Source: Burkholderiales bacterium (lineage in GTDB: Bacteria > Pseudomonadota > Gammaproteobacteria > Burkholderiales > Burkholderiaceae_C). From it: a stretch of DNA of 64,000 nt. Made by a program: the position numbers and the translations under genes. Below, piece after piece: positions 37,913-45,384 of the stretch. Numbering within the stretch: the first letter of the stretch is position 1; every line of letters starts with the position of its first letter. The notes beneath the pieces are model-generated. The model saw only the letters and a list, made by a program, of their open reading frames with translations. It was not told the DNA's origin and did not search any database. The stretch is taken from assembly GCA_016703325.1 (NCBI GenBank), contig JADJCH010000033.1, positions 1-64,000 of the forward strand, in the 5' to 3' direction.

Positions 37913-39822
37913 TGAACCGCATCGAAGCCGTCAACGATTTCGTCATCAAGTTCGCCAACGTCAACGGCTCGGGCTCCGCCTCGGCCAACGAGTTGTTCGC
38001 CAAGGCCATCCTGCGCATGGGCGTGCCGGTGAGTCCGCGCAACATCTTCCCCAGCAATATCCAGGGGCTGCCCACCTGGTACGAGGTGCGGGTGTCCGAG
38101 CAGGGCTGGCTGGGCCGGCGCGGCGGCATCGACATGATGGTGGCGATGAACCCGCAGACCTGGAAGGCCGACGTGGCCGAGCTGGAGCCGGGCGGCTACC
38201 TGTTCTACGACAGCACCCGGCCGCTGCCGCCCTCGGCCTTCCGCGACGACATCCACGTCATCGGCATGCCGCTGACCGAGATCTGCAACGCAGCCTACCA
38301 GGACCCGCGCCAGCGCCAGCTGTTCAAGAACATCGTCTACGTTGGCGCCCTGTCGGTGCTGCTGGGCATCGAGCCGGCGGAGATCGAGAAGCTCTTTGCC
38401 GAGCAGTTCCGCGGCAAGGAGAAGCTGCTGGACTCCAACGTGCGCGCGCTGCAGCTGGGCCGCAACTTTGCGCAGGAGCACCTGGACGCCGACAAGGTGG
38501 GCATCCAGGTGGAGCGTTGCGACAAGGTGGGCGACCGCATCTTCGTGGACGGCAACACCGCCGCCGGCATGGGCTGCGTCTGGGGCGGCGCCACCGTCTC
38601 CGGCTGGTACCCGATCACACCGTCCACCTCGGTGCCGGAGGCCTTCGAGAAGTACTGCAGCAAGCTGCGCATCGACCCCGAGACCGGCAAGAAGAACTAC
38701 GCCATCGTGCAGGCCGAAGACGAGCTCTCCGCCATCGGCGTGGTGATCGGCGCGGCCTGGAACGGTGCGCGGGCCTTCACCGCCACCTCCGGCCCCGGCG
38801 TGTCGCTGATGACCGAGTTCCTCGGCCTGGCCTACTTTGCCGAGATCCCGGTCACGCTGATCAACGTGCAGCGCGGCGGTCCCTCCACCGGCATGCCCAC
38901 CCGCACCCAGCAGGCCGACCTGCTGTGCTGCGCCTACGCCAGCCACGGCGACACCAAGCATGTGATGCTGTTTCCGCAGGACCCAGCCGAGTGCTTCGAG
39001 CACGCCGCCACGGCGCTGGACCTGGCCGACCGCCTGCAGACGCCGGTGTTCGTCATGACCGACCTGGACATCGGCATGAACCAGCGCCTGTGCGCCCCCT
39101 TCAAGTGGGACGACAGCCGCCGGCTCGACCGCGGCAAGGTCATGACCGCGGAGGAGCTCGAATCGGGCCGTGACTTCGGCCGCTACAAGGACGTGGACGG
39201 CGACGGCATCCCCTGGCGCACCTACCCGGGCACGCACCCCACCAAGGGCGCCTACTTCACCCGCGGCACCACCCGGGACGCCTACGCGCGCTACTCCGAG
39301 GCCGGGCCGGACTACCTCTACAACGTCCAGCGCCTGCTGAAGAAGTTCGCCACCGCCGCCAAGCTGGTGCCGCAGCCGCTGCTGCACGAGGCCGACCGGC
39401 CCACCCGCCTGGGCGTGATCCACTTCGGCTCCACCAGCCCGGCGATGGAGGAGGCGCTGGTCTCGCTGGCCGCCGCCGGCATCCACATGGACGCGATGCG
39501 GCTGCGCGCCTTCCCCTTCCCGAAGTTGGTGCGCGACTTCATCGCGCTGCACGACGCCGTCTTCGTCGTCGAGCAGAACCGCGACGCGCAGATGCGCACC
39601 CTGCTGATCAACGAACTGGACGTCAACCCCGCCCAGCTCGTGCCCATCCTGCACTACGACGGCACGCCCATCACCGCCCGCTACATCACCAGCGCCATCA
39701 CCGACGCGGTGCATGCCATGGTGGTGCTGCCCGCCTACCCGCGCGCCAACATGGTCACCGGCACGGCGCAGCGCGGCTCGGCCGCCGCCATCGCCGCCCA
39801 CACCGACCCCAAAGTGCGCTGA
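37912..39822 (+). CDS. korA: 2-oxoacid:ferredoxin oxidoreductase, fused gamma-alpha subunit
   Basis: 636 residues; the ATG overlaps the upstream stop. The N-terminal third is a gamma-type domain (NGSGSASANELFAKAILRMG, SEQGWLGRRGGIDMMVAMNP). The alpha domain follows with the pyrimidine-binding part GWYPITPSTSVPEAF and QAEDELSAIGVVIGAAWNGA, then TSGPGVSLMTEFLGLAYFAE. This is the KorA layout of 2-oxoglutarate (or related 2-oxoacid):ferredoxin oxidoreductases. It forms a complex with the beta subunit downstream. Substrate identity cannot be fixed by eye. Confidence 0.85.
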   Translation: MNRIEAVNDFVIKFANVNGSGSASANELFAKAILRMGVPVSPRNIFPSNIQGLPTWYEVRVSEQGWLGRRGGIDMMVAMNPQTWKADVAELEPGGYLFYDSTRPLPPSAFRDDIHVIGMPLTEICNAAYQDPRQRQLFKNIVYVGALSVLLGIEPAEIEKLFAEQFRGKEKLLDSNVRALQLGRNFAQEHLDADKVGIQVERCDKVGDRIFVDGNTAAGMGCVWGGATVSGWYPITPSTSVPEAFEKYCSKLRIDPETGKKNYAIVQAEDELSAIGVVIGAAWNGARAFTATSGPGVSLMTEFLGLAYFAEIPVTLINVQRGGPSTGMPTRTQQADLLCCAYASHGDTKHVMLFPQDPAECFEHAATALDLADRLQTPVFVMTDLDIGMNQRLCAPFKWDDSRRLDRGKVMTAEELESGRDFGRYKDVDGDGIPWRTYPGTHPTKGAYFTRGTTRDAYARYSEAGPDYLYNVQRLLKKFATAAKLVPQPLLHEADRPTRLGVIHFGSTSPAMEEALVSLAAAGIHMDAMRLRAFPFPKLVRDFIALHDAVFVVEQNRDAQMRTLLINELDVNPAQLVPILHYDGTPITARYITSAITDAVHAMVVLPAYPRANMVTGTAQRGSAAAIAAHTDPKVR

Positions 39823-39850
39823 CCTGCGCTGACCTGCGCTGACCTGCGCC
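39821..39850. repeat. three tandem copies of a 10-bp repeat at the korA stop
   Basis: gacctgcgct, gacctgcgct and gacctgcgcc follow one another directly, and the korA stop codon overlaps the first junction. The array fills most of the gap to korB. It may be a recent slippage product and could alter spacing for korB translation. Confidence 0.8.
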
Positions 39851-39870
39851 GAACCCGGGATTCCCGCACC

Positions 39871-40926
39871 ATGACCTACATCGCCAAGCCGCGCTTCCAC
39901 CACCCCAGCCTGCAGGCCAACGCGGTGGGCTACACCCGCCGCGACTACGAGGGCAAGATCTCCACCCTCTGCGCCGGCTGCGGCCACGACTCCATCTCCG
40001 CGGCCATCATCCAGGCCTGCTGGGAGCTGGACATCCAGCCGCACCGCGTCGCCAAGCTCTCCGGCATCGGCTGCAGCAGCAAGACGCCGGACTACTTCCT
40101 CGGCGCCAGCCACGGCTTCAACACCGTGCACGGCCGCATGCCCAGCGTGCTCACCGGCGCCAACCTCGCCAACCGCGACCTGCTCTACCTGGGCGTGAGC
40201 GGCGACGGCGACTCCGCCTCCATCGGCCTGGGCCAGTTCGCCCACGCCATGCGCCGCGGCGTCAACATGGTCTACATCGTCGAGAACAACGGCGTCTACG
40301 GCCTCACCAAGGGCCAGTTCTCCGCCACCGCGGACCGCGGCAGCAAGAGCAAGAAGGGCGTCATCAACCACGACAGCCCGGTCGACCTGGTCGGCCTGGC
40401 GCTGCAACTGGGCGCCACCTACGTCGCCCGCGGCTTCTCGGGCGACAAGGAGCAACTCGTCCCGCTCATCAAGGGCGCCATCGCCCACCAGGGCGCCGCC
40501 TTCATCGACGTGGTCAGCCCCTGCGTCACCTTCAACAACCACGCCGGCAGCACCAAGAGCTACGACTACGTGCGCGAGCACAACGAAGCCGTCAGCCGCA
40601 TCGACTTCATCGCCCTCGGCGCGGAAATCACCGCCTCCCCGGCTCCCGGCGAAACCATCGACCTGCCGCAACCCGACGGCTCGATCATGCGCCTGCGCAA
40701 ACTCCACGCCGACCACGACCCCACCGACCGCGTCGCCGCCATGAACCACGTCCAGGCCCTGCAAGCCAAAGGCGAAGTGGCCACCGGCTTGCTGTACGCC
40801 GAGCCGGACGCCCAGGATCTGCACGAAGCCCTGGGCACCTGCGCCACGCCGCTGAATGCGCTGCCGCAGGAAAAGGTCTGCCCGGGGGCGGCGGCGCTGG
40901 AGAGGATTAATGCGGGGTTGAGGTGA
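39871..40926 (+). CDS. korB: 2-oxoacid:ferredoxin oxidoreductase, beta (TPP) subunit
   Basis: 351 residues. Cluster-linked Cys residues are in LCAGCGHDSIS and GIGCSS. The TPP/Mg motif is GVSGDGDSASIGLGQFAHAM followed by IVENNGVYGLTKGQFSATAD. This is the KorB half of the OFOR. Its operon neighbours supply the alpha-gamma chain and the NAD(P)H:ferredoxin enzyme. It may support reductive metabolism or a ferredoxin-dependent TCA step under low oxygen, fitting the denitrification genes elsewhere in the window. Confidence 0.88.
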   Translation: MTYIAKPRFHHPSLQANAVGYTRRDYEGKISTLCAGCGHDSISAAIIQACWELDIQPHRVAKLSGIGCSSKTPDYFLGASHGFNTVHGRMPSVLTGANLANRDLLYLGVSGDGDSASIGLGQFAHAMRRGVNMVYIVENNGVYGLTKGQFSATADRGSKSKKGVINHDSPVDLVGLALQLGATYVARGFSGDKEQLVPLIKGAIAHQGAAFIDVVSPCVTFNNHAGSTKSYDYVREHNEAVSRIDFIALGAEITASPAPGETIDLPQPDGSIMRLRKLHADHDPTDRVAAMNHVQALQAKGEVATGLLYAEPDAQDLHEALGTCATPLNALPQEKVCPGAAALERINAGLR

Positions 40927-41127
40927 GAGTGGGCGTCATCGTCATCTGTTTCGATATCGATGAAATTGCTTGAGGGCCGGATGGCGATAATGTTTGCCGA
41001 AGCCTGTGCTTTTTGTGATGCGAGATTCGAGCGACCACCCTGGACAGGATTTGCTGAGGCTCTATGAGTCAGAATGCAAGAAGCCTGAGGACGAAACATC
41101 TTGTATTGGCCTTAACCAAGGCTTCCG

Positions 41128-41154
41128 AAATGCAAGATGCATTTTTTTGTTTTT
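41128..41154 (+). terminator. terminator candidate downstream of korB
   Basis: AAATGCA-AGA-TGCATTT forms a 7-bp stem with a 3-nt loop, and a 7-T run overlaps and follows the stem. It lies about 200 bp after korB and just before the AT-richer genes. Confidence 0.6.
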
Positions 41155-41182
41155 GACAAAATAACCAAAGGAGAGCATTTAA

Positions 41183-41722
41183 ATGGGCAAAGATTCCAAC
41201 ACCAATCAGTCCCCAGTGCCTGGTGCGGGCACAAGAAAAGTTGGGATCCTGCTTTCGATTGGTGTGCTTTTCTTGCCAATAATATTCTCTTGGTTTCTGC
41301 TTCGTCCTGGTTATAGTTTATTGGCGAGAGCGCTTGCATTGTCGTGGCTGGCATTCTTTCTATTTGTTGCGTTTGATAAGGACGGATTGAATAACGCCTC
41401 TGGCCCAGTTGCTCCTGCCACCGTTTCCGTCAATCAACCGACGCAAGCAGCGAACCAGAAAGATGCACGAGCAGTAGAGATCCTTCGCTTGCCGAAAAAT
41501 AGTCTGGTATGTTTTGATCGAGGCGATTGGGATTTGATGCTTCAGAGCATATGGGATAGGAACGCGATTCAGGTCAAGCTACTGCTTGAATCTGCTCGCT
41601 GCACGTATACATCTGAAGATATGAATATTAAGTTTCTGGATCCGGCAAGCAAGACCTCGGCCCTCATTCAATTGCCTAGCGGGCGAGCAGGCTTTGTACT
41701 GCTGCAGGATATAGGAAAGTAG
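41183..41722 (+). CDS. hypothetical membrane protein, AT-rich island cargo
   Basis: 179 residues with two hydrophobic segments near the N-terminus (ILLSIGVLFLPIIFSWFLL and ALSWLAFFLFVAF), then a soluble C-terminal domain of about 100 residues. AAGGAGAG lies upstream of the ATG. Base and codon use are clearly more AT-rich than in korB or dnaE, which indicates horizontal origin. No family is recognised. Confidence 0.7.
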   Translation: MGKDSNTNQSPVPGAGTRKVGILLSIGVLFLPIIFSWFLLRPGYSLLARALALSWLAFFLFVAFDKDGLNNASGPVAPATVSVNQPTQAANQKDARAVEILRLPKNSLVCFDRGDWDLMLQSIWDRNAIQVKLLLESARCTYTSEDMNIKFLDPASKTSALIQLPSGRAGFVLLQDIGK

Positions 41723-41726
41723 TGAA

Positions 41727-42239
41727 GTGTGTTCGATTGATTCAATCATTGCATTTTCCTCCTTGGCGGTTTCTGTTATTGCTGTTGCCATTTCATTTTA
41801 TTTCTGGCGACTACAGTTCAGGCCGATTGTCACCGCAGCGATTCGAACAGCGAAAGGTGGGCCAGATGCGATCGCTTACAATCTTGATATTCTCAATTCA
41901 GGCTCCATTCCGGCAAAGAATATTCTCATATCCGTAGACGAAACAACTCTGCCGGGCGCGTTTGGCACCGACGCCACGACGGAGAATAAGGCTCGATATC
42001 TTTCCTGTTTCTCGCCTGCATCTCAAATATCGGTCCTTCATAACGGGTCACGCGTTTCATGCTCCTTTGGAACAACCAAACCAGACAATCATGGTTTTTG
42101 GAAGTACCGAGCAAAAGTTGAGATCACGCTACGATATGGAGGCTGGTTCGGGAAGAGATATGAGCAGAAACAGATAATTGAGGTGGTGGACTCGGACAGT
42201 TTCACAGGTCACATGTGGGGCGACAGCGATCGTTCTTGA
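41727..42239 (+). CDS. hypothetical membrane-anchored protein
   Basis: 170 residues, GTG start 4 bp after the previous stop. One N-terminal membrane segment (IAFSSLAVSVIAVAISFYFW) precedes a beta-rich domain (YNLDILNSGSIPAKNILISV, WKYRAKVEITLRYGGWFGKR). It shares the AT-rich composition of its neighbour, so the two arrived together. The domain looks like an immunoglobulin-like or sensor fold, but I cannot name it. Confidence 0.65.
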   Translation: MCSIDSIIAFSSLAVSVIAVAISFYFWRLQFRPIVTAAIRTAKGGPDAIAYNLDILNSGSIPAKNILISVDETTLPGAFGTDATTENKARYLSCFSPASQISVLHNGSRVSCSFGTTKPDNHGFWKYRAKVEITLRYGGWFGKRYEQKQIIEVVDSDSFTGHMWGDSDRS

Positions 42240-42350
42240 AGCATAAGGGGCAGGCGCCCGCCTCAGGGTCACCCATTGCTAGCCGCCGTCAAGGGCGTCG
42301 TGGTCAGATTGCCTCTTGCCTGTTCGATTCTCCGAGGTGGGATCGACGCT

Positions 42351-42401
42351 TCAGCGCTCCAGCCAATACCCCGCACGTCGACCGTTGTGGCCCACGGCCA
42401 A
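42351..42401 (-). pseudogene. C-terminal remnant of a RelE/ParE-type toxin
   Basis: The minus strand reads LAVGHNGRRAGYWLER and then a stop, the conserved end of one group of RelE/ParE toxins. Upstream of Leu the similarity stops, and a copy of the 23-bp RAYT-linked repeat begins 18 bp away (42419). The same 43 bp recur with one mismatch at 46460-46502. Confidence 0.6.
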
Positions 42402-42418
42402 CCGGGCGCCGAGGAGCC

Positions 42419-42441
42419 GGGGTCAGGCCTCTTCTTTTGCC
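42419..42441 (+). repeat. RAYT-linked 23-bp repeat, copy A
   Basis: Starts ggggtcaggcct and ends ttcttttgcc. It is followed by ctcggcacccgccc-like text that is shared with copy C. It lies 89 bp upstream of the first antitoxin start. Confidence 0.8.
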
Positions 42442-42507
42442 CGATCGGCACCCGCCCTCATCCCGCCGAGCTGTGGCAACCTCTGTGGCCAACCCGAACG
42501 AGATCCC

Positions 42508-42737
42508 ATGGGAATGCCAGTAGAAGTCCTGGAAGCTGAGTTGCTGCAGTTGCCGAAGGCGGATCGAATCCGCGTCCTCGACAGAGTGGTCGCCAGCTTG
42601 GACGCAGATGCGGCTCGTGATGCGGCGTGGGACGCCGTGGCGGCGGATAGAGACGCCGAGGCCGACCGCGATTCCTCGGTGCTTCGCCCGCTGGACGATG
42701 TGCTTGCTGCACTGCACGCAGAACTGCAGCAGGGGTT
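42508..42737 (+). pseudogene. truncated addiction-module antitoxin, copy 1
   Basis: It starts MGMPVEVLEAELLQLPKADR and continues RVLDRVVASLDADA, like the complete antitoxin at 42838. After LAALHAELQQ the frame runs into repeat copy B and reads through in frame into the second antitoxin. The natural C-terminus and its own toxin are missing. It is a duplicated, 3'-truncated copy of the antitoxin gene. Confidence 0.7.
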
Positions 42738-42760
42738 GGGGTCAGGTCTTGTCTTTTGCC
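42738..42760 (+). repeat. RAYT-linked 23-bp repeat, copy B
   Basis: Starts ggggtcaggtcttg and ends cttttgcc. It truncates antitoxin copy 1 and lies 100 bp upstream of antitoxin copy 2, so each antitoxin has a repeat at nearly the same upstream distance. It is translated in frame as GSGLVFC. Confidence 0.85.
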
Positions 42761-42837
42761 TGTCTGCCGCTCTCCCTCTCCCCACCAACCTGTGGCAAGC
42801 TTCAAGATGTCACCGGTCCAACCCGCCAGGAGTCATC

Positions 42838-43065
42838 ATGGCCGCCACCTTTGAAGCCCTTCAGGCTGAAGTCCTCCGACTGCCGCAGGGGCAACGTGCG
42901 CGATTGCTTGAGCGGTTGATGGCCAGTCTGGATCAGGATGCCGACATGGAGGCCGCCTGGGATGCCGAGGCGGCGCGTCGGGAAGAGGAGATCGACAGCG
43001 GGCAGGTGAAGGCCCTGCCCTTCGACGAAGTGATGGCGCGGCTGGAGGCTCGCTTTCCGGGATGA
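42838..43065 (+). CDS. addiction-module antitoxin, complete copy
   Basis: 75 residues, MAATFEALQAEVLRLPQGQR then RLMASLDQDADMEAAWDAEA and LPFDEVMARLEARFPG. This is the short 'putative addiction module component' antitoxin type that precedes RelE/ParE toxins. Its stop overlaps the toxin ATG by 4 bp. A longer in-frame start upstream exists but would cross repeat copy B and antitoxin copy 1. Confidence 0.85.
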   Translation: MAATFEALQAEVLRLPQGQRARLLERLMASLDQDADMEAAWDAEAARREEEIDSGQVKALPFDEVMARLEARFPG

Positions 43066-43355
43066 GGCTGACGCTGCACCCCGATGCAGAGCGGGACGTG
43101 GCTGAGGCGGCGGCGTTCTACGAGCGTGAAGGAGCGCCGGCGGTGGCGGCGCGGTTTCTGAAGGAGTTCCGGCGCGTGGGCGCGTTGCTTCAGATGCAGC
43201 CTGAGATCGGGACTCCACGCGGTGGCGGACGGCGCGGGTTCACGATGCATGTGTTTCCGTACACGGTGGTCTATCGGCACCTGCCGAATGAAATCCGGAT
43301 CACGGTGGTAAAGCACGACAGGCGTCGGCCTGGATTTGGCTCCCGGAGGGTCTGA
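43062..43355 (+). CDS. RelE/ParE-type toxin
   Basis: 97 residues, MRLTLHPDAERDVAEAAAFY, then the core PEIGTPRGGGRRGFTMHVFP and YTVVYRHLPNEIRITVVKHD with the Arg-rich end. This is the ParE/RelE fold. It is paired with the antitoxin just upstream and appears intact. Whether it targets gyrase or the ribosome cannot be read from the sequence. Confidence 0.88.
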   Translation: MRLTLHPDAERDVAEAAAFYEREGAPAVAARFLKEFRRVGALLQMQPEIGTPRGGGRRGFTMHVFPYTVVYRHLPNEIRITVVKHDRRRPGFGSRRV

Positions 43356-43370
43356 CTGGGAACTGCTGCC

Positions 43371-43568
43371 ATGAAGACCACGTACTACGAAGACGAGGAC
43401 ACGCTGGTCATCCGGCTGTCCGACAAGCCGGTCGTGCGCGAGGTGTCGCAGGACTGGCACACGCATGTCAGCTACGCGGCGGACGGCAGCTTGGTGGAGA
43501 CGGTGATCCTGGAAGCTGCGCGGCTGGGGGCCTGGCCGCTGCAGGTGGAGCATCGACAGGCGGCTTGA
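43371..43568 (+). CDS. DUF2283-family small protein
   Basis: 65 residues: TYYEDEDTLVIRLSDKPVVR then SYAADGSLVETVILEAARLG. This is the DUF2283 pattern, small beta-strand proteins often found next to toxin-antitoxin genes. It follows the toxin by 15 bp on the same strand. Function is unknown; it may be an orphan antitoxin-like partner. Confidence 0.75.
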   Translation: MKTTYYEDEDTLVIRLSDKPVVREVSQDWHTHVSYAADGSLVETVILEAARLGAWPLQVEHRQAA

Positions 43569-43689
43569 TCCGGTCGCGACTGCTGGGCCGGCGCCGGCAG
43601 GCCCCCTGAGTCAAGGCCCGATCAACGCCTGCACCGGCACGTCGAGCGCGCCGGCCGACGCCTTGAGCGTGGCGGCACTGCCGGGAGCA

Positions 43690-43712
43690 GGGGTCAGGTC
43701 TCTTCTTTTGCC
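43690..43712 (+). repeat. RAYT-linked 23-bp repeat, copy C
   Basis: Starts ggggtcaggtct and ends ttcttttgcc, with about 20 bp of further similarity to copy A. It lies 41 bp beyond the 3' end of the HigA-like remnant. Confidence 0.8.
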
Positions 43713-43752
43713 CACTCGGCACCCGCCCACATCCCAGCGCGCAGCGCCGAAC

Positions 43753-43941
43753 TCAAACCGTCACCGTTTCCCCGATCAGCACCTCGGCCGGAATGTTCAG
43801 CTTGCGGTGCCGCCGGCGGATCATCGCCAGGGCCAGCGGACGCACACGGTTCAGAACTTCGCAGTCGCGGTTGCTCTTGCCAATGATCCGTTCCAGAGCC
43901 TTGACGGACAGACCGGAAACCTGGATCGTTTTTGGGGGCAA
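43753..43941 (-). pseudogene. HigA-type antitoxin remnant (XRE family, C-terminal part)
   Basis: 62 residues at most. GLSVKALERIIGKSNRDCEV and RPLALAMIRRRHRKLNIPAE match the second half of a HigA-type helix-turn-helix antitoxin, ending PAEVLIG. The first half is missing: MPPKTIQVS does not continue the family pattern. No HigB toxin is adjacent. Copy C of the repeat lies directly downstream. Confidence 0.6.
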
Positions 43942-43974
43942 AGGCTTCGGGTTGGGCCATCGCAGGCACCAGGC

Positions 43975-44409
43975 TCAAGGTGCCTGCCGGGTGCAGGCCA
44001 GGTCGCTGAACTCGGAGCCCAGGGCATCCCGGCCGAGGGGCTCCCATGCAAGCTGCGCCGGCTGCTTCCGGTCGGACCAGACCACCTCGCCGACACCATC
44101 GGGCAGACCGAAGTAGACGGTGTCGCCCACGGCCCAGCGCCGGGCGGGGCAGTCGAAATGCAGCACCATCGTGCTGGACCGGGCCTGCGCGGTGAACGGC
44201 GCGTATTTGACCGGTTCCAGGTGGTTCGTCATCAGCCAGACCGTCTGGCGCGGCCCCCCGGAAATCGCCTCCCCCTTCCGGACAAAGATCCTGGAGTCCG
44301 GCGCATCGACGTGGTGCCGCCATTCGGCACCGGGGGCCGCTTCGGCCGCGAACACGGCCAGGGCCGCGAGGGCGCAGGCCACGGATTTCAGTGGGAAACG
44401 TCGTTGCAT
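43975..44409 (-). CDS. exported protein, surface-adhesin-E-like domain
   Basis: 144 residues from ATG 44409 with a signal peptide (KSVACALAALAVFAAEAAPG). The mature part has VWLMTNHLEPVKYAPF, MVLHFDCPARRWAVGD and a final Cys (SDLACT), which fits the small two-Cys surface-adhesin-E-like domain common in Betaproteobacteria. The frame is open further upstream to 44562, but without a signal peptide at that start. Confidence 0.65.
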   Translation of the reverse strand: MQRRFPLKSVACALAALAVFAAEAAPGAEWRHHVDAPDSRIFVRKGEAISGGPRQTVWLMTNHLEPVKYAPFTAQARSSTMVLHFDCPARRWAVGDTVYFGLPDGVGEVVWSDRKQPAQLAWEPLGRDALGSEFSDLACTRQAP

Positions 44410-44601
44410 CGGTGCCAGGACCAGGGTGGGGAGGTTGGGAGCTGCGAGCCCGGTTGCCCTCAGCTGGATCGAACCGAATGGCCAACTCATGGCAGACCCG
44501 TCACCGGGGCTGTGGGGGTGGAGGGGCCTCGCGCTCGAAGCGCTGCTCGTTGACTGTGCCATGCCGATGGCGATGCCGCTGCACCGCCGGGTTGGGCGTT
44601 G

Positions 44602-45216
44602 TCACCTCTCGCTGGCAGCCAGCTTGGCACCGAGGCCCGCAAAGGCCGCGGCAAAGCTGTAGCGAAGCCAGCGTTGCACCACAGCGGACTCGATGACCCA
44701 GTGGCGAAAGGCGTGCGCCACAAAGCCGTAGACCACGAAGACACCGAAGGTCATGGCCATGAAGATGGCACTCAGGGTGAGCAACTGGGCCAGCGGCTGC
44801 GCGGCTCCGGGCTCGACAAACTGCGGCAGGAAGGCCAGGAAGAAGAGGGTCAGCTTCGGGTTGAGGATGTTCAGCAGGAACGCCTTGACGACGATGCTGG
44901 CCGCGCTGGCCTGTGAAACACTGCCATCGACCGAAAAGGCCGACTTGTCGCGCCAGGTGGCGTAGGCCACATAGAAGAGGTAGGCGACACCGGCGTACTT
45001 GAGCACCTGGAACGCCAGCGCGCTGGTGTGCATGACCGCTGCCAGACCGAGGATGGTGGCTACCAGGTGAGGAACGATCCCGGCCGTGCAGCCCAGGCTG
45101 GCATAGACGCTCGCCGCTCGGCCCTGCACCAAGCCGGTGGACACGGTGTAGATCACTCCGGTGCCTGGAATCAGGACCACCACCAGGGAAGTGATGAGAA
45201 ACTCGATGCTGATCAT
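44602..45216 (-). CDS. LysE-family exporter
   Basis: 204 residues from ATG 45216 (MISIEFLITSLVVVLIPGTG). About five or six membrane helices are seen, with the family signature GIVPHLVATILGLAAVMHTS and FLLNILNPKLTLFFLAFLPQ. These export amino acids or their analogues (the RhtB/LysE superfamily). The longer open frame upstream to 45321 lacks the family N-terminus. Confidence 0.88.
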   Translation of the reverse strand: MISIEFLITSLVVVLIPGTGVIYTVSTGLVQGRAASVYASLGCTAGIVPHLVATILGLAAVMHTSALAFQVLKYAGVAYLFYVAYATWRDKSAFSVDGSVSQASAASIVVKAFLLNILNPKLTLFFLAFLPQFVEPGAAQPLAQLLTLSAIFMAMTFGVFVVYGFVAHAFRHWVIESAVVQRWLRYSFAAAFAGLGAKLAASER

Positions 45217-45384
45217 GCGGACTCCGACGATGCCCGACACACGGGCCGGCCTGTGACGCCGAATGTAGTGGGAACCGGGCCGCAGCGGCCGGGCACAAGG
45301 CGGCCGGCAGGCGCTTCGCAACCAAGGCGCCCGGCCTCGCAGCCGGCCCAGCCGACTCCAACGGCTCCCTCATGATCGCCATGT

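Noticed and set aside
37408..40824. 1138-codon open frame antisense to the kor operon
   Set aside because: It spans two genes with clear families on the other strand; it is a shadow frame.
42316..43065. single long antitoxin gene from the longest frame
   Set aside because: It joins pre-antitoxin sequence, repeat copy A, a truncated antitoxin, repeat copy B and a complete antitoxin. The internal ATG at 42838 fits the family.
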